The position numbers and the translations under genes are program-made. The notes below the pieces were generated by a model. That model did not search any database, was not told the DNA's origin, and saw only the letters and a program-made list of their open reading frames with translations. Positions 22,601 through 32,080 of a DNA stretch of 64,000 nt are shown here, piece by piece. The stretch spans positions 66,335,668-66,399,667 of the forward strand of contig NC_134357.1 in the NCBI RefSeq assembly GCF_048569485.1, given 5' to 3'. Source of the DNA: Anomaloglossus baeobatrachus (Eukaryota; Chordata; Amphibia; Anura; Aromobatidae). Position 1 is the stretch's first letter, and each line of letters begins with the position of its first letter.

Positions 22601-23394
22601 CAGAGGAAGAAAGAACGGGTAGCACCTCTATGCCACAAACACAGCATGGACTTGGTCCGCATGGCTGCGCAAGACACATGAGTGCCTTTTTGTTGCACTA
22701 CCTCCAACATGACAGTCGTATTGTCAAAATTAGAAGTGATGATGACTACTGGATTGCCACACTATTAGATCCCCGGTACAAGTCCAAATTTTGTGACATA
22801 ATTCCAGCCATAGAAAGGGACGCACGTATGCAGGAGTATCAGCAGAAGCTGTTACTAGATCTTAGCTCGGCTTTTCCACCAAACAACCGTGCAGGTGCAG
22901 GGAGTGAATCTCCCAGTTGTAACTTGACAAACATGGGACGGTCTCGTCATCTTCAACAGTCTACCCGTACCAGTAGGACCTTTTCTGGTGCCGGTAACAG
23001 CAATTTTATGGAATCTTTTCATAATTTTTTTAGACCCTCTTTTGCAAGGCCACCAGAGACAACAAGTCTGACACATAGTCAACGGCTGGAGAGGATGATA
23101 CAGGAGTATCTCCAAATGAACATCGATGCCATGACTGTGCAACTGGAGCCTTGCTCCTTTTGGGCTTCAAACCTACAAAAATGGCCAGAGCTCGCAACTT
23201 ACGCCTTGGAGATTTTGTCGTGTCCAGCTGCCAGCGTTGTCTCTGAACGTGTATTCAGTGCTGCTGGGTGTGTGCTGACAGATAAGCGCACGCGTCTGTC
23301 CAGTGACAATGTGGACAGACTGACGTTCATCAAAATGAACAAGTCATGGATCCAGAAGGAATTTACTACCCCTGTGTCATCCTGGGGAGAGTAA
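19669..23394 (+). CDS. hAT-family transposase with BED zinc finger, 1241 aa
   Basis: Cuts and pastes the surrounding element by D-D-E chemistry in the nucleus. The start is taken at 19669 ('MSGKMTDAGG', A at -3), because the open frame upstream (from 19429) is only read-through of the last array unit; splicing could supply another start. Layout: basic Gly/Lys-rich N-terminus; Ser/Thr- and acid-rich segment to about residue 300; BED finger C330-x2-C333-x20-H354-x4-H359; catalytic D574 ('TTDTWTS'); Ser-rich insert (about 605-640); D713 ('VCDNAAN') followed by 'HVPCMAH'; 'ATRWNS'; acidic insert (about 890-970); C-terminal hAT dimerisation region with 'SERVFSAAG' (E1193). All catalytic residues are present. 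It is much longer than common hAT transposases (600-700 aa) because of the low-complexity inserts. Neighbours are the two tandem arrays; the last 18 codons lie in the first downstream array unit. Confidence 0.9.
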   Translation: MSGKMTDAGGKGKRRGGKGKKGFVRGEGGKAPLSSAEDRPSTSKSKMSTTYRGQSDVLPFLRTRTTGRKVDDGQKRKMLEWISSGPTSALSATSSTASKKHQSSELSSQSHLISPSSEVSISPAQYGGTEMAESAELFSHTIAWESEVCSQATVSTEQEMVCSDAQNLCDSDSGREDQVSEHNVDPLSQTVTPVVIDNEEHTDEDETQIPDWDDNLNIPSGQEEARSEGEGSANTTIDDDVLDPTYCQPPVRHSRRSTEAVEEDATDDEVTLRLPGQSRSTGSTSTTASSATTLPMSIIRGGSTGRMASKPCLAWSFFHIEKDRPTHVICNICHDSLSRGQKLSSLTTSSMNRHMNKYHKSRWEAHRAAMRPSGANHPPPAPSTASARSSSSRTVGTAATPVFPRKTSTTVTATGSLLVRSSVGLEGETSECVQLSQTSIAPTLDEGNIMSPPALSSQTCIFPGTPYSTPSTHSSQISVPQMWSNKRPLPPTHDKAKRLTLSLCKLLATEMLPFRLVDTQDFRDLMSVAVPQYQMPSRHYFSKKGVPALHQHVAHNITASLRNSVCERVHFTTDTWTSKHGQGRYMSLTGHWVTMVIDGEGSAAQVLPSPRLVCQSSVCPSSATASASSTSSGSSTSAPSLPGQATSVLTAQKESRTPHYYAGSRAQRHQAVFSLTCLGNKSHTAEELWSALRSEFNKWLSPLKLQPGKAVCDNAANLGAALRLGKVTHVPCMAHVLNLVVQQFLTHYPGLDGLLNRARKLSAHFRRSSAAAERLASLQKSFGLPVHRLKCDVATRWNSTLHMLQRLWQHRRALVQYVMTYSLGQRDAEVGQITLMEWSQIKDLCTLLHSFDMATNMFSSDNAIISMTIPVIYMLEHTLNTIRSQGVGQHEGEELQEDSYAQGTTTSRRSRRSSSPTQQAWDHGGQGSTRAHSSRRNVEQGAGEHEEMEDELSMDMEDSADEGDLGQISVERGWGQMSEEERTGSTSMPQTQHGLGPHGCARHMSAFLLHYLQHDSRIVKIRSDDDYWIATLLDPRYKSKFCDIIPAIERDARMQEYQQKLLLDLSSAFPPNNRAGAGSESPSCNLTNMGRSRHLQQSTRTSRTFSGAGNSNFMESFHNFFRPSFARPPETTSLTHSQRLERMIQEYLQMNIDAMTVQLEPCSFWASNLQKWPELATYALEILSCPAASVVSERVFSAAGCVLTDKRTRLSSDNVDRLTFIKMNKSWIQKEFTTPVSSWGE

Positions 23395-26300
23395 ATGCTT
23401 GTGGATTTGGAATGTGCTTGATGCAAATCAAAACATCCTGTTTGCAACTAGGGCCCAAGTGCTGCCACTGATGGGGTGGGTGTCTGTGTGGCCCAATTTT
23501 TGGAAAAAAGGGAGACTCCGCTTGGAGTAACCCTTGCTTGCTGTGTTTTTAAAAGAAGCCAAGATGAACAGAGCTGGGATCAGGAAAGACTTTGCTACCT
23601 ACCCCGGTGTCATCCTGGGGACGGCTAAGAATAGCGTATTTTTGAATGTGCTTGATGCAAATCAAAACATCCTGTTTGCAACTAGGGCCCAAGTGCTGCC
23701 ACTGATGGGGTGGGTGTCTGTGTGGCCCAATTTTTGGAAAAAAGGGAGACTCCGCTTGGAGTAACCCTTGCTTACATTGTTTTTAAAAGAAGCCAAGATG
23801 AACAAGTCATGGGTCAGCAAAGACTTTGCTACCTACCCCGGTGTCATCCTGGGGACGGCTAAGAATAGCGTATTTTTGAATGTGCTTGATGCAAATCAAA
23901 ACATCCTGTTTGCAACTAGGGCCCAAGTGCTGCCACTGATGTGGTGGGTGTCTGTGTGGCCCAATTTTTGGAAAAAAGGGAGACTCCGCTTGGAGTAACC
24001 CTTGCTTGCTGTGTTTTTAAAAGAAGCCAAGATGAACAGAGCTGGGATCAGGAAAGACTTTGCTACCTACCCCGGTGTCATCCTGGGGACGGATAAGAAT
24101 GGCGTATTTTTGAATGTGCTTGATGCAAATCTAGCTGTGAAGTGTACAACTGGGGCACAACTGCTGCCACTGAATGGGTGGGTGTGTGTGGGGCCCAATT
24201 TTTGGAAAAAAGGGGAGACTCCGCTTGGAGTAACCCTTGCTTACATTGTTTTTAAAAGAAGCCAAGATGAACAAGTCATGGGTCAGCAAAGACTTTGCTA
24301 CCTACCCCAGTGTCATCCTGGGGACGGCTAAGAATAGCGTATTTTTGAATGTGCTTGATGCAAATCAAAACATCCTGTTTGCAACTAGGGCCCAAGTGCT
24401 GCCACTGATGGGGTGGGTGTCTGTGTGGCCCAATTTTTGGAAAAAAGGGAGACTCCGCTTGGAGTAACCCTTGCTTGCTGTGTTTTTAAAAGAAGCCAAG
24501 ATGAACAGAGCTGGGATCAGGAAAGACTTTGCTACCTACCCCGGTGTCATCCTGGGGACGGCTAAGAATAGCGTATTTTTGAATGTGCTTGATGCAAATC
24601 AAAACATCCTGTTTGCAACTAGGGCCCAAGTGCTGCCACTGATGGGGTGGGTGTCTGTGTGGCCCAATTTTTGGAAAAAAGGGAGACTCCGCTTGGAGTA
24701 ACCCTTGCTTACATTGTTTTTAAAAGAAGCCAAGATGAACAAGTCATGGGTCAGCAAAGACTTTGCTACCTACCCCGGTGTCATCCTGGGGACGGCTAAG
24801 AATAGCGTATTTTTGAATGTGCTTGATGCAAATCAAAACATCCTGTTTGCAACTAGGGCCCAAGTGCTGCCACTGATGTGGTGGGTGTCTGTGTGGCCCA
24901 ATTTTTGGAAAAAAGGGAGACTCCGCTTGGAGTAACCCTTGCTTGCTGTGTTTTTAAAAGAAGCCAAGATGAACAGAGCTGGGATCAGGAAAGACTTTGC
25001 TACCTACCCCGGTGTCATCCTGGGGACGGATAAGAATGGCGTATTTTTGAATGTGCTTGATGCAAATCTAGCTGTGAAGTGTACAACTGGGGCACAACTG
25101 CTGCCACTGAATGGGTGGGTGTGTGTGGGGCCCAATTTTTGGAAAAAAGGGGAGACTCCGCTTGGAGTAACCCTTGCTTACATTGTTTTTAAAAGAAGCC
25201 AAGATGAACAAGTCATGGGTCAGCAAAGACTTTGCTACCTACCCCGGTGTCATCCTGTGGACGGCTAAGAATAGCGTATTTTTGAATGTGCTTGATGCAA
25301 ATCAAAACATCCTGTTTGCAACTAGGGCCCAAGTGCTGCCACTGATGGGGTGGGTGTCTGTGTGGCCCAATTTTTGGAAAAAAGGGAGACTCCGCTTGGA
25401 GTAACCCTTGCTTGCTGTGTTTTTAAAAGAAGCCAAGATGAACAGAGCTGGGATCAGGAAAGACTTTGCTACCTACCCCGGTGTCATCCTGGGGACGGCT
25501 AAGAATAGCGTATTTTTGAATGTGCTTGATGCAAATCAAAACATCCTGTTTGCAACTAGGGCCCAAGTGCTGCCACTGATGGGGTGGGTGTCTGTGTGGC
25601 CCAATTTTTGGAAAAAAGGGAGACTCCGCTTGGAGTAACCCTTGCTTACATTGTTTTTAAAAGAAGCCAAGATGAACAAGTCATGGGTCAGCAAAGACTT
25701 TGCTACCTACCCCGGTGTCATCCTGGGGACGGCTAAGAATAGCGTATTTTTGAATGTGCTTGATGCAAATCAAAACATCCTGTTTGCAACTAGGGCCCAA
25801 GTGCTGCCACTGATGTGGTGGGTGTCTGTGTGGCCCAATTTTTGGAAAAAAGGGAGACTCCGCTTGGAGTAACCCTTGCTTGCTGTGTTTTTAAAAGAAG
25901 CCAAGATGAACAGAGCTGGGATCAGGAAAGACTTTGCTACCTACCCCGGTGTCATCCTGGGGACGGATAAGAATGGCGTATTTTTGAATGTGCTTGATGC
26001 AAATCTAGCTGTGAAGTGTACAACTGGGGCACAACTGCTGCCACTGAATGGGTGGGTGTGTGTGGGGCCCAATTTTTGGAAAAAAGGGGAGACTCCGCTT
26101 GGAGTAACCCTTGCTTGCTGTGTTTTTAAAAGAAGCCAAGATGAACAGAGCTGGGATCAGGAAAGACTTTGCTACCTACCCCGGTGTCATCCTGTGGACG
26201 GCTAAGAATAGCGTATTTTTGAATGTGCTTGATGCAAATCAAAACATCCTGTTTGCAACTAGGGCCCAAGTGCTGCCACTGATGGGGTGGGTGTCTGTGT

Positions 26301-26815
26301 GGCCCAATTTTTGGAAAAAAGGGAGACTCCGCTTGGAGTAACCCTTGCTTGCTGTGTTTTTAAAAGAAGCCAAGATGAACAGAGCTGGGATCAGGAAAGA
26401 CTTTGCTACCTACCCCGGTGTCATCCTGGGGACGGTTAAGAATAGCGTATTTTTGAATGTGCTTGATGCAAATCTAGCTGTGAAGTGTACAACTGGGGCA
26501 CAACTGCTGCCACTGAAGGGGTGGGTGTGTGTGGGGCCCAATTTTTGGAAAAAAGGGAGACTCCGCTTGGAGTAACCCTTGCTTGCTGTGTTTTTAAAAG
26601 AAGCCAAGATGAACAGAGCTGGGATCAGGAAAGACTTTGCTACCTACCCCGGTGTCATCCTGGGGACGGATAAGAATGGCGTATTTTTGAATGTGCTTGA
26701 TGCAAATCTAGCTGTGAAGTGTACAACTGGGGCACAACTGCTGCCACTGAAGGGGTGGGTGTGTGGGGCCCAATTTTTGGAAAAAAGGGAGACTCCGCTT
26801 GGAGTCACCTTGCGG
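23336..26815. repeat. 234-bp tandem array with a 4-unit higher-order repeat, 3' of the transposase
   Basis: Units begin TTGCTTGCTGTG or TTGCTTACATTG at 23534, 23768, 24002, 24237, 24471, 24705, 24939, 25174, 25408, 25642, 25876, 26111, 26345 and 26579: 14 units spaced 234 or 235 bp, preceded by a partial one. Unit types alternate in blocks of four (two 'QNILFATRAQ' types with AACAGAGCTGGG or AACAAGTCATGG, one 'LAVKCTTGAQ' type, one more), giving a 937-bp higher-order period repeated about three times. The first, partial unit contains the transposase stop region: AACAAGTCATGG at 23338 and CATCCTGGGGA at 23380 are coding there and repeat within the array. Open frames of 76 codons in each unit are by-products of the repeat. 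Confidence 0.93.
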
Positions 26816-27136
26816 TGTTTTACATGACTTTAGAAGGGCGTGCCATGCCTATATCTGTGTGTCCTCCTCTTTTTCCTTGTCCAGCTGTTTTGTTTTCGCA
26901 TGAGTACATGTCCTTGTCACTTTCCCATGTGTTTGTGTTGTGTTGTGAGTTGTTTGTCACCTTTTGGACACCTTTGAGGGTGTTTTCTAGGTGTTTTACT
27001 GTGTTTGTGATTGCCTGCCATTGTTTCCTATGGGCTCGAGTTCGGTTCGTCGAACGTTCGACGAGCCGAACTCGAGCCAGACCCCCCGTTCGGCGAACCG
27101 CCTCGAGCCGAACCGGGACCGGTTCGCTCATCTCTA
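26816..27136 (+). repeat. hAT right end with a 46-bp near-perfect palindrome
   Basis: Unique T-rich stretch, then a palindrome at 27033-27078 centred on CGAACGTTCG. It reads the same on both strands except at one symmetric pair of positions. Next come CGAACCG motifs and the right terminal repeat GCTCATCTCTA. The left end holds a similar but shorter set of CTCGAG/GTTCTAG palindromes. These are plausible transposase-binding or hairpin-forming sequences (inference). Confidence 0.82.
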
Positions 27137-27144
27137 GTGGAGAC
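27137..27144. repeat. Right target-site duplication of the hAT element (GTGGAGAC)
   Basis: Exact copy of 15541-15548, directly after the right terminal inverted repeat; it fixes the right boundary of the insertion. Confidence 0.93.
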
Positions 27145-27480
27145 TGTCAAGCTCTGAAGGTGTGAGGAGCAGGCAGTTCTCTGTGCTTGTGCTCCGTTCT
27201 GCAAGGAGCACATCCTCGGACCCCTCACATTCCTCTTTTCTGTTGGGGATCTTGTACATGTCCGATGAAACACTCCTCCTGTTCTGTGGTAATAAATTGG
27301 TAATAAAAGCTATGGGAGGTTAACCCCTTTCATTGCCTCTTTACAGATGACTGCGAGAACAAGGTGTTTAGGTAGGCAGTGAAATGGTTAACTTTGTATG
27401 GCTTCTACATCCCCAGGACACTGATTGTAGATGTGTCTCAGGTGCTGCTGTTCCTCACACTAAAGCCACCATATATATTA
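27145..27480. other. Spacer right of the hAT element
   Basis: Continuation of the pre-insertion site. No gene, RNA or repeat end recognised. Confidence 0.4.
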
Positions 27481-29234
27481 GGCCTCTTTCACACATCAGT
27501 CAAAAACACACACGTTTTCACTGACATTTTAAAAATGCATTTGGTCCTCCGTGTGCCATGATTTTGGCACACGTGATCTTTGTGTGCTATCCGTGATAAT
27601 ACACGAAGATCAGGCACTTATACTTGTGACGCCCTGGCCTATCAGGTCGCCACAAGGTATTGTGCAAGCTGCCCTTCTGGATAGTATCCACCCTCCTTGG
27701 TTACGGATCCTGGTCCTTTGGTGTTGCTAACAGCTTAGCCAATCAAAATCCTAGGAACACTTTGCACTTTACCCACCAGACATCATTGGGGGGGGGGGCC
27801 TGAAGGGAATAGGGCCGCCCACATGCGGGGTTGGTGAGGGGAAAGTGAGGAAAGTGACAGTTGAGCAGACAGAGTTGACCAGAGAGAGTTGAGCAGTGGA
27901 GAGTGAAAGTAAAGGAGGCGAAGAGGTGACTCTCGTGAGGAGAGGTCACGGAGCAGGGCTCCTGAGTACTAGGTGGCAGAGGTTGGTCTGGGCCTGGTAG
28001 GAGCTGGCGCCACGGTCGCAAAAGGTAGTGTCGAGGGGCACGGACAGCCGAGGAGGGCAGCCATCGGCCTCGAGCTATCACCGGGCAGGGGCCAGGGCAC
28101 GACAGGGTACGTGGACCCTAGGCTGAAAAGTAGCTTCACGCGTTCCGGTAATTTACCTGACGGGGGTGAAGACTTCAAGATTCATCCCCAACCCACTCCA
28201 AAATCGGGGTACTAGCGCACCGATGGGATAGGACTTTCCCAATACAGTCCAAAGAAATCCTACGCGTGAACCCTGAGAGCAAACTCACTCCGTTAGCCAC
28301 ACGGGTGAGCTGAACCCGAGGAGTTTTATACCCAGGGGTCCAACAGAGACAAAGGTGCCAAGCACAGGGCCACAGGCTAACAGCAACACCAAGGACACGG
28401 ACCCAAGCGTGCTCCCTACAAGCTGCAGTGGTGCTCAGAATTCTGGTTTACAAGCTGTCGGTGTTGTTATTCCTGGACTGAGTATGCTGAAAATCCCTGG
28501 TTCCTATCTCCCACGGCACCCAAATGCCAACCATCCAACGGGTCCCGGGACACAAACCCCCTACCCACAGAGGAGTTAAACATCGGGCTGCCACACCACC
28601 GTCACCAGGCTCCCCAACGGCAGCGGTGGTCCCTCACATTACCACACACCGTGGGTGGCGTCACGAACTTTCCACCCCGTTTGTACATATCCCCCTTCTT
28701 TTAATTCAAGTATCCGTGCGGACCCCCTGGATCAGGAGACCCCTCGAGCCACCGCGGCTCTGGATCCAAGCGGCTCGGCCCCTGGCGGTACACCCTCACC
28801 TGTCCCTGCTGCTGCTCTCCATGGTGCTGCTGTCTCCAGCCGCCGCTTGCTCCCCTCTGCTGTTACTTCCAGATCCGTGGTGCAGTAAATATTCATGAGC
28901 ATAATGAGCCGGCCTCAAACCAAGTGACAGCAGCGCTGGAGAAAGGGGAGTATAGAAAATCATTTTATTTCACAGACACGTGTCTTCTCTGGTACATGTT
29001 ACATGGATCACATCACTGTGTGGTCCATGTGACATCAGTGATGCCAGAGAAAAACAGACTTGTCTCCATGCGGAAGACACAGACGCGTGTGCGCCGCAGA
29101 GAAACATGGTCAGTGAGAAATCACTGATGTATGCGCTTATCCATTGATTTTAATGGGTCTGCGTATGTTCGTGATTCCGGTACGTATGAAAAGAGCACCA
29201 TACATACTAGAATCACTGATGTGTGGAGGGGGCC
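27481..29234. mobile_element. GGCC-ended foldback DNA element split by a nested insertion
   Basis: The left end GGCCTCTTTCACACATCAGT mirrors the right end (29211-29234), whose reverse complement begins GGCCCCCTCCACACATCAGT. The halves (27481 to about 27620, and about 28918-29234) share the ACACGTG/TCCGTG and ATCACTGATG vocabulary of a foldback MITE. A GC-rich block of about 1.3 kb sits between them. No transposase. Confidence 0.6.
27623..28670. other. Nested GC-rich repeat, possibly LTR-derived
   Basis: Block inside the foldback element, starting TGTGACGCCCTGGCC and with GGTGGCGTCACGA near 28657, so short inverted ends (TGTGACGCC/GGCGTCACG). This would fit a non-autonomous LTR-type repeat, but I see no coding region, primer site or clear target duplication. 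The exact right edge (28670-28917) is uncertain. Frames of 74-124 codons over it show no known domain. Confidence 0.35.
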
Positions 29235-29560
29235 CGTACATGGCAGTGGCCAGAAAAATCCCCCTGCCGATTGTTCAGCCAACACCATGTCCGCCAAATC
29301 TCCCATGTACATGAGCTCGGTGAGCTGAGCGCTCCTGTATTCTCTATAAAGAATGACACATTGGCCAGAGGCTTATGTCCAGATGAACAATGCGATCAGC
29401 AGTCCGAAATCAGGCATGTCCAATCGACATCACCCTTGGCCATCAGTCGGCCAGCGGACCGTGCACATTAGACTGGTGGTTGAACCTATAGAAATCAGCG
29501 GATTCGCCCGCCATTAGTCTAATGTGTATGGGTTTTCAGGGTTCCTTTTACGCTGTCCAA
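29235..29560. repeat. Unclassified interspersed repeat (CATTAGTCTAATGTG type)
   Basis: Has internal symmetry: GTGCACATTAGACTGG near 29461 and CATTAGTCTAATGTGTATGG near 29512. Probably a MITE remnant; family not recognised. Confidence 0.35.
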
Positions 29561-29569
29561 CTGGCAACA

Positions 29570-29905
29570 CTAAGTCCATGTCCGCACGATGCATTTTTTA
29601 TTGCATTTTGGTTGCGTTTTAAACTGCAAGGTCATTGACAAACTGCATGCTTTTACTTCCCCAGCAAATGAGAAATCACAATTTCCATCCTCACGTTGCT
29701 TTTTTTAGGCAGCGTTTTGTTTGACAAATACTCATATTTGTCAAAATCTTTGACAAAAAAAAGCAGCATGTTCATTCTTTTTGCGTTTGTCACGTTTTGT
29801 CACCCATTTAAATGAATGAGGTGTGTCAAAACGCAACCAAAATGTTAGCTGTGCGTTTGCACTGCGTTTTGGATGCATTTTTGGGAACAAAACGCAGGTC
29901 ACCAA
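29570..29905. repeat. GCGTTTT-rich MITE remnant plus CT microsatellite
   Basis: Starts GTCCATGTCCGCACGATGC and is full of TTGCGTTTTG/GCGTTTTGT words on both strands, resembling the better-preserved element at 54169-54561. A CTCTCTCC simple repeat follows at 29919-29948. Confidence 0.45.
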
Positions 29906-30189
29906 CTTTTCTCCATTCTCTCTCCCTCTCCCTCTCTGTCTCTCTCCGCTTTATACTCATCGATCACCGGCTTGGCGCGACTGTCACACTGCTCTCACGG
30001 CCTCTTCTGCTTCTGAAAGCGCCGGCCGCTCATTAGGCTCATTTTATATTCACTGCTTCCCCCGCCCAACGGCGCCTATAACTGGTTGCAGTCAGACACA
30101 CCCCTAGAGTGACAGCTGTCTGACTAAAACCAATCACAGACACCGGTGAGCAGGTCTATATCATACAATAAAATAAATAATTAAAAAAA

Positions 30190-30630
30190 ATGACAGTCCC
30201 TCTCAATTTGATACCCAGCCAAGATAAAGCCTCACAGCTGGGGGCTGGTATTCTCAGGCTGGGGAGACCCACGTTATTGGGAGTCCCCCAACCTAAAAAT
30301 ATCAGCCAGCAGCCGCCCGGAATTGCTGCATTCATTAGATGCGACAGTCTGGGACTTTACCCAGCTCATCCCAATTGCCCTGGTGCGGTGGCAATCGGGG
30401 TAATAAAAAGTTAATGGCAACCTATAGCAGCCGATAAGTCCTAGATTAGTGATGGCAGGCGTTAAGGATCTGGCATGTCTGATTTTGGACTGCTGTTCCT
30501 TTTGTTCCCAGTGAGATAAGCCAACACCAAGCGGCTTTCTCATATAAAACACAGGACAGTTCAATTGAACAAGTTATCCTGTGTGTGGGAAAGTCTGGAG
30601 AGATAACTGGCAGCTGTTATTCGGCCAACA
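30190..30630. repeat. Interspersed repeat, copy 1 (shared with 36790-37080)
   Basis: Shares order and words with the second copy: CAGCTGGGGGCTGGTATT, CAGCCTAAAAATA-like, GCATTCATTAGATGC, GGCAATCGG, and the TGGCACTTTGCCCAGC equivalent GGGACTTTACCCAGC. Two independent copies establish a dispersed repeat; the family is not recognised and there is no coding motif. Confidence 0.6.
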
Positions 30631-30689
30631 GCTACCCTGTTTCCCTGAAAATAAGACCTACCCCGAAAATAAACCATAGAATGATTTGG

Positions 30690-31590
30690 GCGCAGTAGCA
30701 GAATGGCGCCCTGCCAGGCACTGAAGCAGAGTGGTGTGCTGCCAGAGAGTACAAGCTGCTAGGTGCAGTAGCAGAGGACCATGTTACCAGGCACAGTAGC
30801 AGAGGACCATGTTACCAGGCACAGTAGCAGAGGGGTGAGGAGCAAGATACCAGGCACAGTATCAGAGGGGCATGTTGCCAGGTGTAGCAGCAGAGGGGCG
30901 AGGCACACGCTGCAGGTGCAGTAGCAGAGAGGCAAAGAGCGTGCTGCCAAGCAAAAGTAACAGAGGGCGAGGAGTGCTCTAGCATGCACCACAGTGGAGG
31001 GGTGTGTTGTGAGGTGCTGCAGCAGAGGAGCAAATTGCCAGCCATAGTAAAAGAGGGGTGAGGAGAGTCAGTCACCGCAGCAGGGGGAGTGCTGCAGCTG
31101 GGGGGGGCGGGGGGGGACACTGCCAGGCGCCCCAGCAGACGGGTGTGCTGCTGAAGGAGAGGGGCACGCTGCCAAGTACAGCAGCAGAGGGGTGCAGGGT
31201 AAGCAGTCAGGCGCAGTAGCAAATGGGTAAGGGGGACTCTGCCTGGAGCAGTAGCAAAGGGGCGTGATGCCGAGCGCAAATAGCAAGAGGGGAAAGGGGC
31301 CCAATGCCAGGCATAATTGCAGAGGGGCAAGAGACACATTGACAGACACAGTTGCTGAGGGGCACGCTGACAGATGTAAGTAGCAGAGGGATGAGGGACA
31401 CACAGTCAGGCGCAGTAGCAGAGGGGCGGCCTGCTAGGCGTAAGTAGCAGAGGAGTGTGCTGTCAGGCACAAGAAGCAAAGGGGCACAAGGCCAGGCACA
31501 GTAGCAGAGGGGCACATTGCCAGACAGTTACAGAGGGATAAGGGTAAACATTGCCAGAGACAGTAGCAGGCGGGCGAAGAAGTGGGGGGG
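30690..31590. repeat. CAGTAGCAGAGGGG minisatellite
   Basis: Degenerate tandem units of about 28-45 bp built on 'GCCAGGCACAGTAGCAGAGGGG'-like words (the core CAGTAGCAGAGG recurs more than fifteen times). The cleanest stretch, 30770-30830, has a 28-30-bp period. A related shorter array lies at 39360-39650. Minus-strand frames rich in Leu/Cys/Ala across it are repeat artefacts. Confidence 0.85.
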
Positions 31591-32080
31591 GGTGAGGGGT
31601 TTTGCTGACCAGGAGGTGTCCCAGGCAGTCGCTATACCAAGTGTGCACTTCTATGTTTCCTATGGGCACAAGTAGACTTATCAAACTTTTGAACTACAAC
31701 TTCCAGACTGCTGTGATTTCATCGCTGCGCGTCTTGTCCTGTCTACCAATGTGTTGTCTGCACTGGGAACAGCTGTTGACTGATCACAACTCTCTGGTAT
31801 CAGCCACTCACCTGCTCATCAGGTCCAGAGGCCACTCTGTGTTTATCAGCAGATCGTAAAGAAGGTTTTCTTCACTTTTATCGCTGTCATTTCCATATGT
31901 TCCACCATCTTTAAAACTGGAAAGTGAACTAACAGCGCAGGAGCCCGGCCGTCGCTACAAAGATGATGATCTCGCAGGAGGGGGCGAAGCCTCCTGTATC
32001 ACAGCCGGGGTCAACTGATCTGAAGAGGAACTGATAGCGGAGCTGTCCTGCACAAGGGGGAGGTTTAGGCAGGGGAGCCA
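31591..32080. other. Spacer, nothing recognised
   Basis: Mixed-composition sequence between two minisatellites; no gene, RNA or transposon ends seen. Confidence 0.4.

Larger units (their letters stand above)
15549..27136 (+). mobile_element. Complete hAT transposon, 11,588 bp, with two internal tandem arrays
   Basis: The terminal inverted repeats are TAGAGTTGAGCG at the left and, read inward from the right end, TAGAGATGAGCG. They are flanked by an exact GTGGAGAC duplication. Layout: palindrome-rich left end, 138-bp array (16371-19543), leader, one transposase ORF (19669-23394), 234-bp array (about 23336-26815), palindromic right end. The perfect target duplication, open transposase frame and near-identical array units indicate a recent insertion or recent homogenisation. 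Its size is well above the few kilobases usual for hAT elements; more than half is tandem repeat. Diverged relatives occur at 4120-10128, and short ones with related ends at 52297-52695 and 55393-55794. Confidence 0.92.

Noticed and set aside
23400-26815. AATTTTTGG in each 234-bp unit as an Sm site of snRNA genes
   Set aside because: No snRNA body, promoter element or 3' box accompanies it; a short T-run motif alone is not evidence.
23534-26827. Fourteen small genes of 76-109 codons
   Set aside because: They are the same repeat unit read 14 times; the frames arise from the array period and the remnant of the transposase tail.
27623-28900. Host promoter or CpG-island gene start
   Set aside because: The GC-rich block sits between the two halves of a foldback element and has repeat-like ends, so it is more likely a nested repeat.
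31068-31515. Leu/Cys/Ala-rich minus-strand proteins that look like membrane proteins
   Set aside because: They are translations of the CAGTAGCAGAGGGG minisatellite.
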